Positions 5,966 to 6,768 of a stretch of 6,768 nt of DNA are shown here, one piece after another. The first letter of the stretch is position 1. The number at the start of each line of letters is the position of its first letter. Source of the DNA: Tissierellales bacterium (GTDB lineage: Bacteria; Bacillota_A; Clostridia; Tissierellales; JASKZW01); the NCBI GenBank assembly GCA_030147425.1, contig JASKZW010000150.1, positions 1-6,768 of the forward strand, in the 5' to 3' direction. Below the pieces are notes generated by a model. That model saw only the letters and a program-made list of their open reading frames with translations, was not told where the DNA came from and did no database searches. A program made the translations under genes and the position numbers.

Positions 5966-6768
5966 ATGAAAAAGAGAAATGTTTCAATTTTAATTTTACT
6001 AGTAATTCTAGTTTTAAGCTTTACTTATCAAACTGCTAGTGCTGAGAAGCAGACTAAGATTTTTCTAGAGGGCAAAACCCTAAAGGAACCAGCCCTTATA
6101 GAAAATGGTAGAACCTATCTACCTTTAAGGGATTTCTTCGAGGCCCAAGGATGGAGAGTTTCATGGGAGGAGAAAAATCAATGGGTTGTTGCTAAAAAAG
6201 GTTCTGATACCATAAAATTATCAACAAAACCATATAATGGCTATGATTTCGAACAAGGAAAAGCCTATAAGGATAGATCATTTTTTAATGATATTATAAT
6301 CATCCTACAGGATTATGATAGAAATAAAGAAGGTGTACTTTTAAGAAATGGAAAAAGTTATCTACCTGCTAGAGGCCTAGGTCACATGCTAGGACTTAAA
6401 ACAGAATGGCAACCTAAATTAAATAGAGTTTCTATTTATAGAGACCCTAATGTAAAGATAACTTTAAAAAACATTGATAGTTTTACTAGTGATATGCAAG
6501 ATGAATCGGATGTTTTCTACTACGCCCACCCTTTAAGATTTAGTCAAGATTTAGATCTTATGGATAGTTTTTATTTTATAGCCTTTCAAGGTAAGGCTGG
6601 AGGTAGTGTAGGGGACGTTGGAACTTATATATCAAGAAAAACAAGTAATATATATGACGCCTACCCAATAGATGGAAAACTTATAAATCTAAGAAGGGAT
6701 AATAAGCCTAGTGGATATATCCATGGTAACTTTAAAGATTTAGAAGAAAGTCCAGGAGTTAAAAAATT
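5966..6768 (+). CDS. Secreted protein with copper amine oxidase N-like repeats (cut by window edge)
   Basis: 267 codons are visible and the frame stays open to the end. A signal peptide (MKKRN, hydrophobic 7-19, likely cleavage after TASA at 26) implies export. Two repeats of the copper-amine-oxidase-N stalk type follow: about 31-77, with NGRTYLPLRDFFEAQGWRV then SWEEKNQWVVAKKG, and about 123-160, with NGKSYLPARGLGHMLGLKT. The family pattern is 'ng..yvPlR.l.e.lG..v.w......v.v'. In Firmicutes this domain is common on secreted and surface proteins and does not imply oxidase activity. Residues 161-267 (such as FYYAHPLRFSQDLDLMDSF) match nothing I recognise and may begin the functional domain. 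AAGGAGGG at 5953-5960 sits 5 nt before ATG and fixes the start. It is transcribed away from trpB. Confidence 0.85.
   Translation, partial: MKKRNVSILILLVILVLSFTYQTASAEKQTKIFLEGKTLKEPALIENGRTYLPLRDFFEAQGWRVSWEEKNQWVVAKKGSDTIKLSTKPYNGYDFEQGKAYKDRSFFNDIIIILQDYDRNKEGVLLRNGKSYLPARGLGHMLGLKTEWQPKLNRVSIYRDPNVKITLKNIDSFTSDMQDESDVFYYAHPLRFSQDLDLMDSFYFIAFQGKAGGSVGDVGTYISRKTSNIYDAYPIDGKLINLRRDNKPSGYIHGNFKDLEESPGVKK

Overview
The window is AT-rich and codes with AGA/AGG, ATA, CTA and TTA. Shine-Dalgarno sites are strong and GGAGG-like, regulation is by a T-box, and there are lipoteichoic-acid-synthase genes. Together these point to a low-GC Gram-positive (Firmicutes), probably an anaerobe of the Clostridia/Tissierellia type. 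The genus is not determined.

Layout. Positions 1-3693 hold a tight minus-strand cluster read right to left. It starts with a secreted S41 carboxy-terminal processing protease (2596-3693). After 15 bp comes a 742-residue LTA-synthase-family membrane enzyme (352-2580), and after 7 bp the N-terminal part of a second protein of the same family (1-344, cut by the window edge). The gene spacing suggests one envelope operon. Positions 3694-4123 are non-coding: a possible promoter for the protease gene, a 79-bp element with perfect 15-bp inverted ends, and a 16-bp tandem repeat array that begins inside the last codons of trpB. Positions 4124-5281 (minus) encode tryptophan synthase beta chain, with no trpA beside it.

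Upstream of trpB, about 5304-5615 (minus) is a tryptophan-specific T-box leader. One stem I with a UGG specifier is followed by two successive T-box/terminator modules, each carrying the UGGC tetrad expected to pair with the GCCA end of tRNA-Trp. A good sigma-A-type promoter lies about 200 nt further upstream at 5827-5855. A divergent plus-strand gene (5966 to the window end) encodes a secreted protein with two copper-amine-oxidase-N-like stalk repeats. It is incomplete.

How it fits together. trpB is predicted to be expressed only when uncharged tRNA-Trp accumulates, with two transcription checkpoints in series. As a gene without its usual partner it may serve indole salvage, although other trp genes could lie outside the window. 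The protease and LTA-synthase-like genes form a separate cell-envelope unit. The most unusual items are the doubled T-box decision module and the 16-bp repeat array growing out of the 3' end of trpB.
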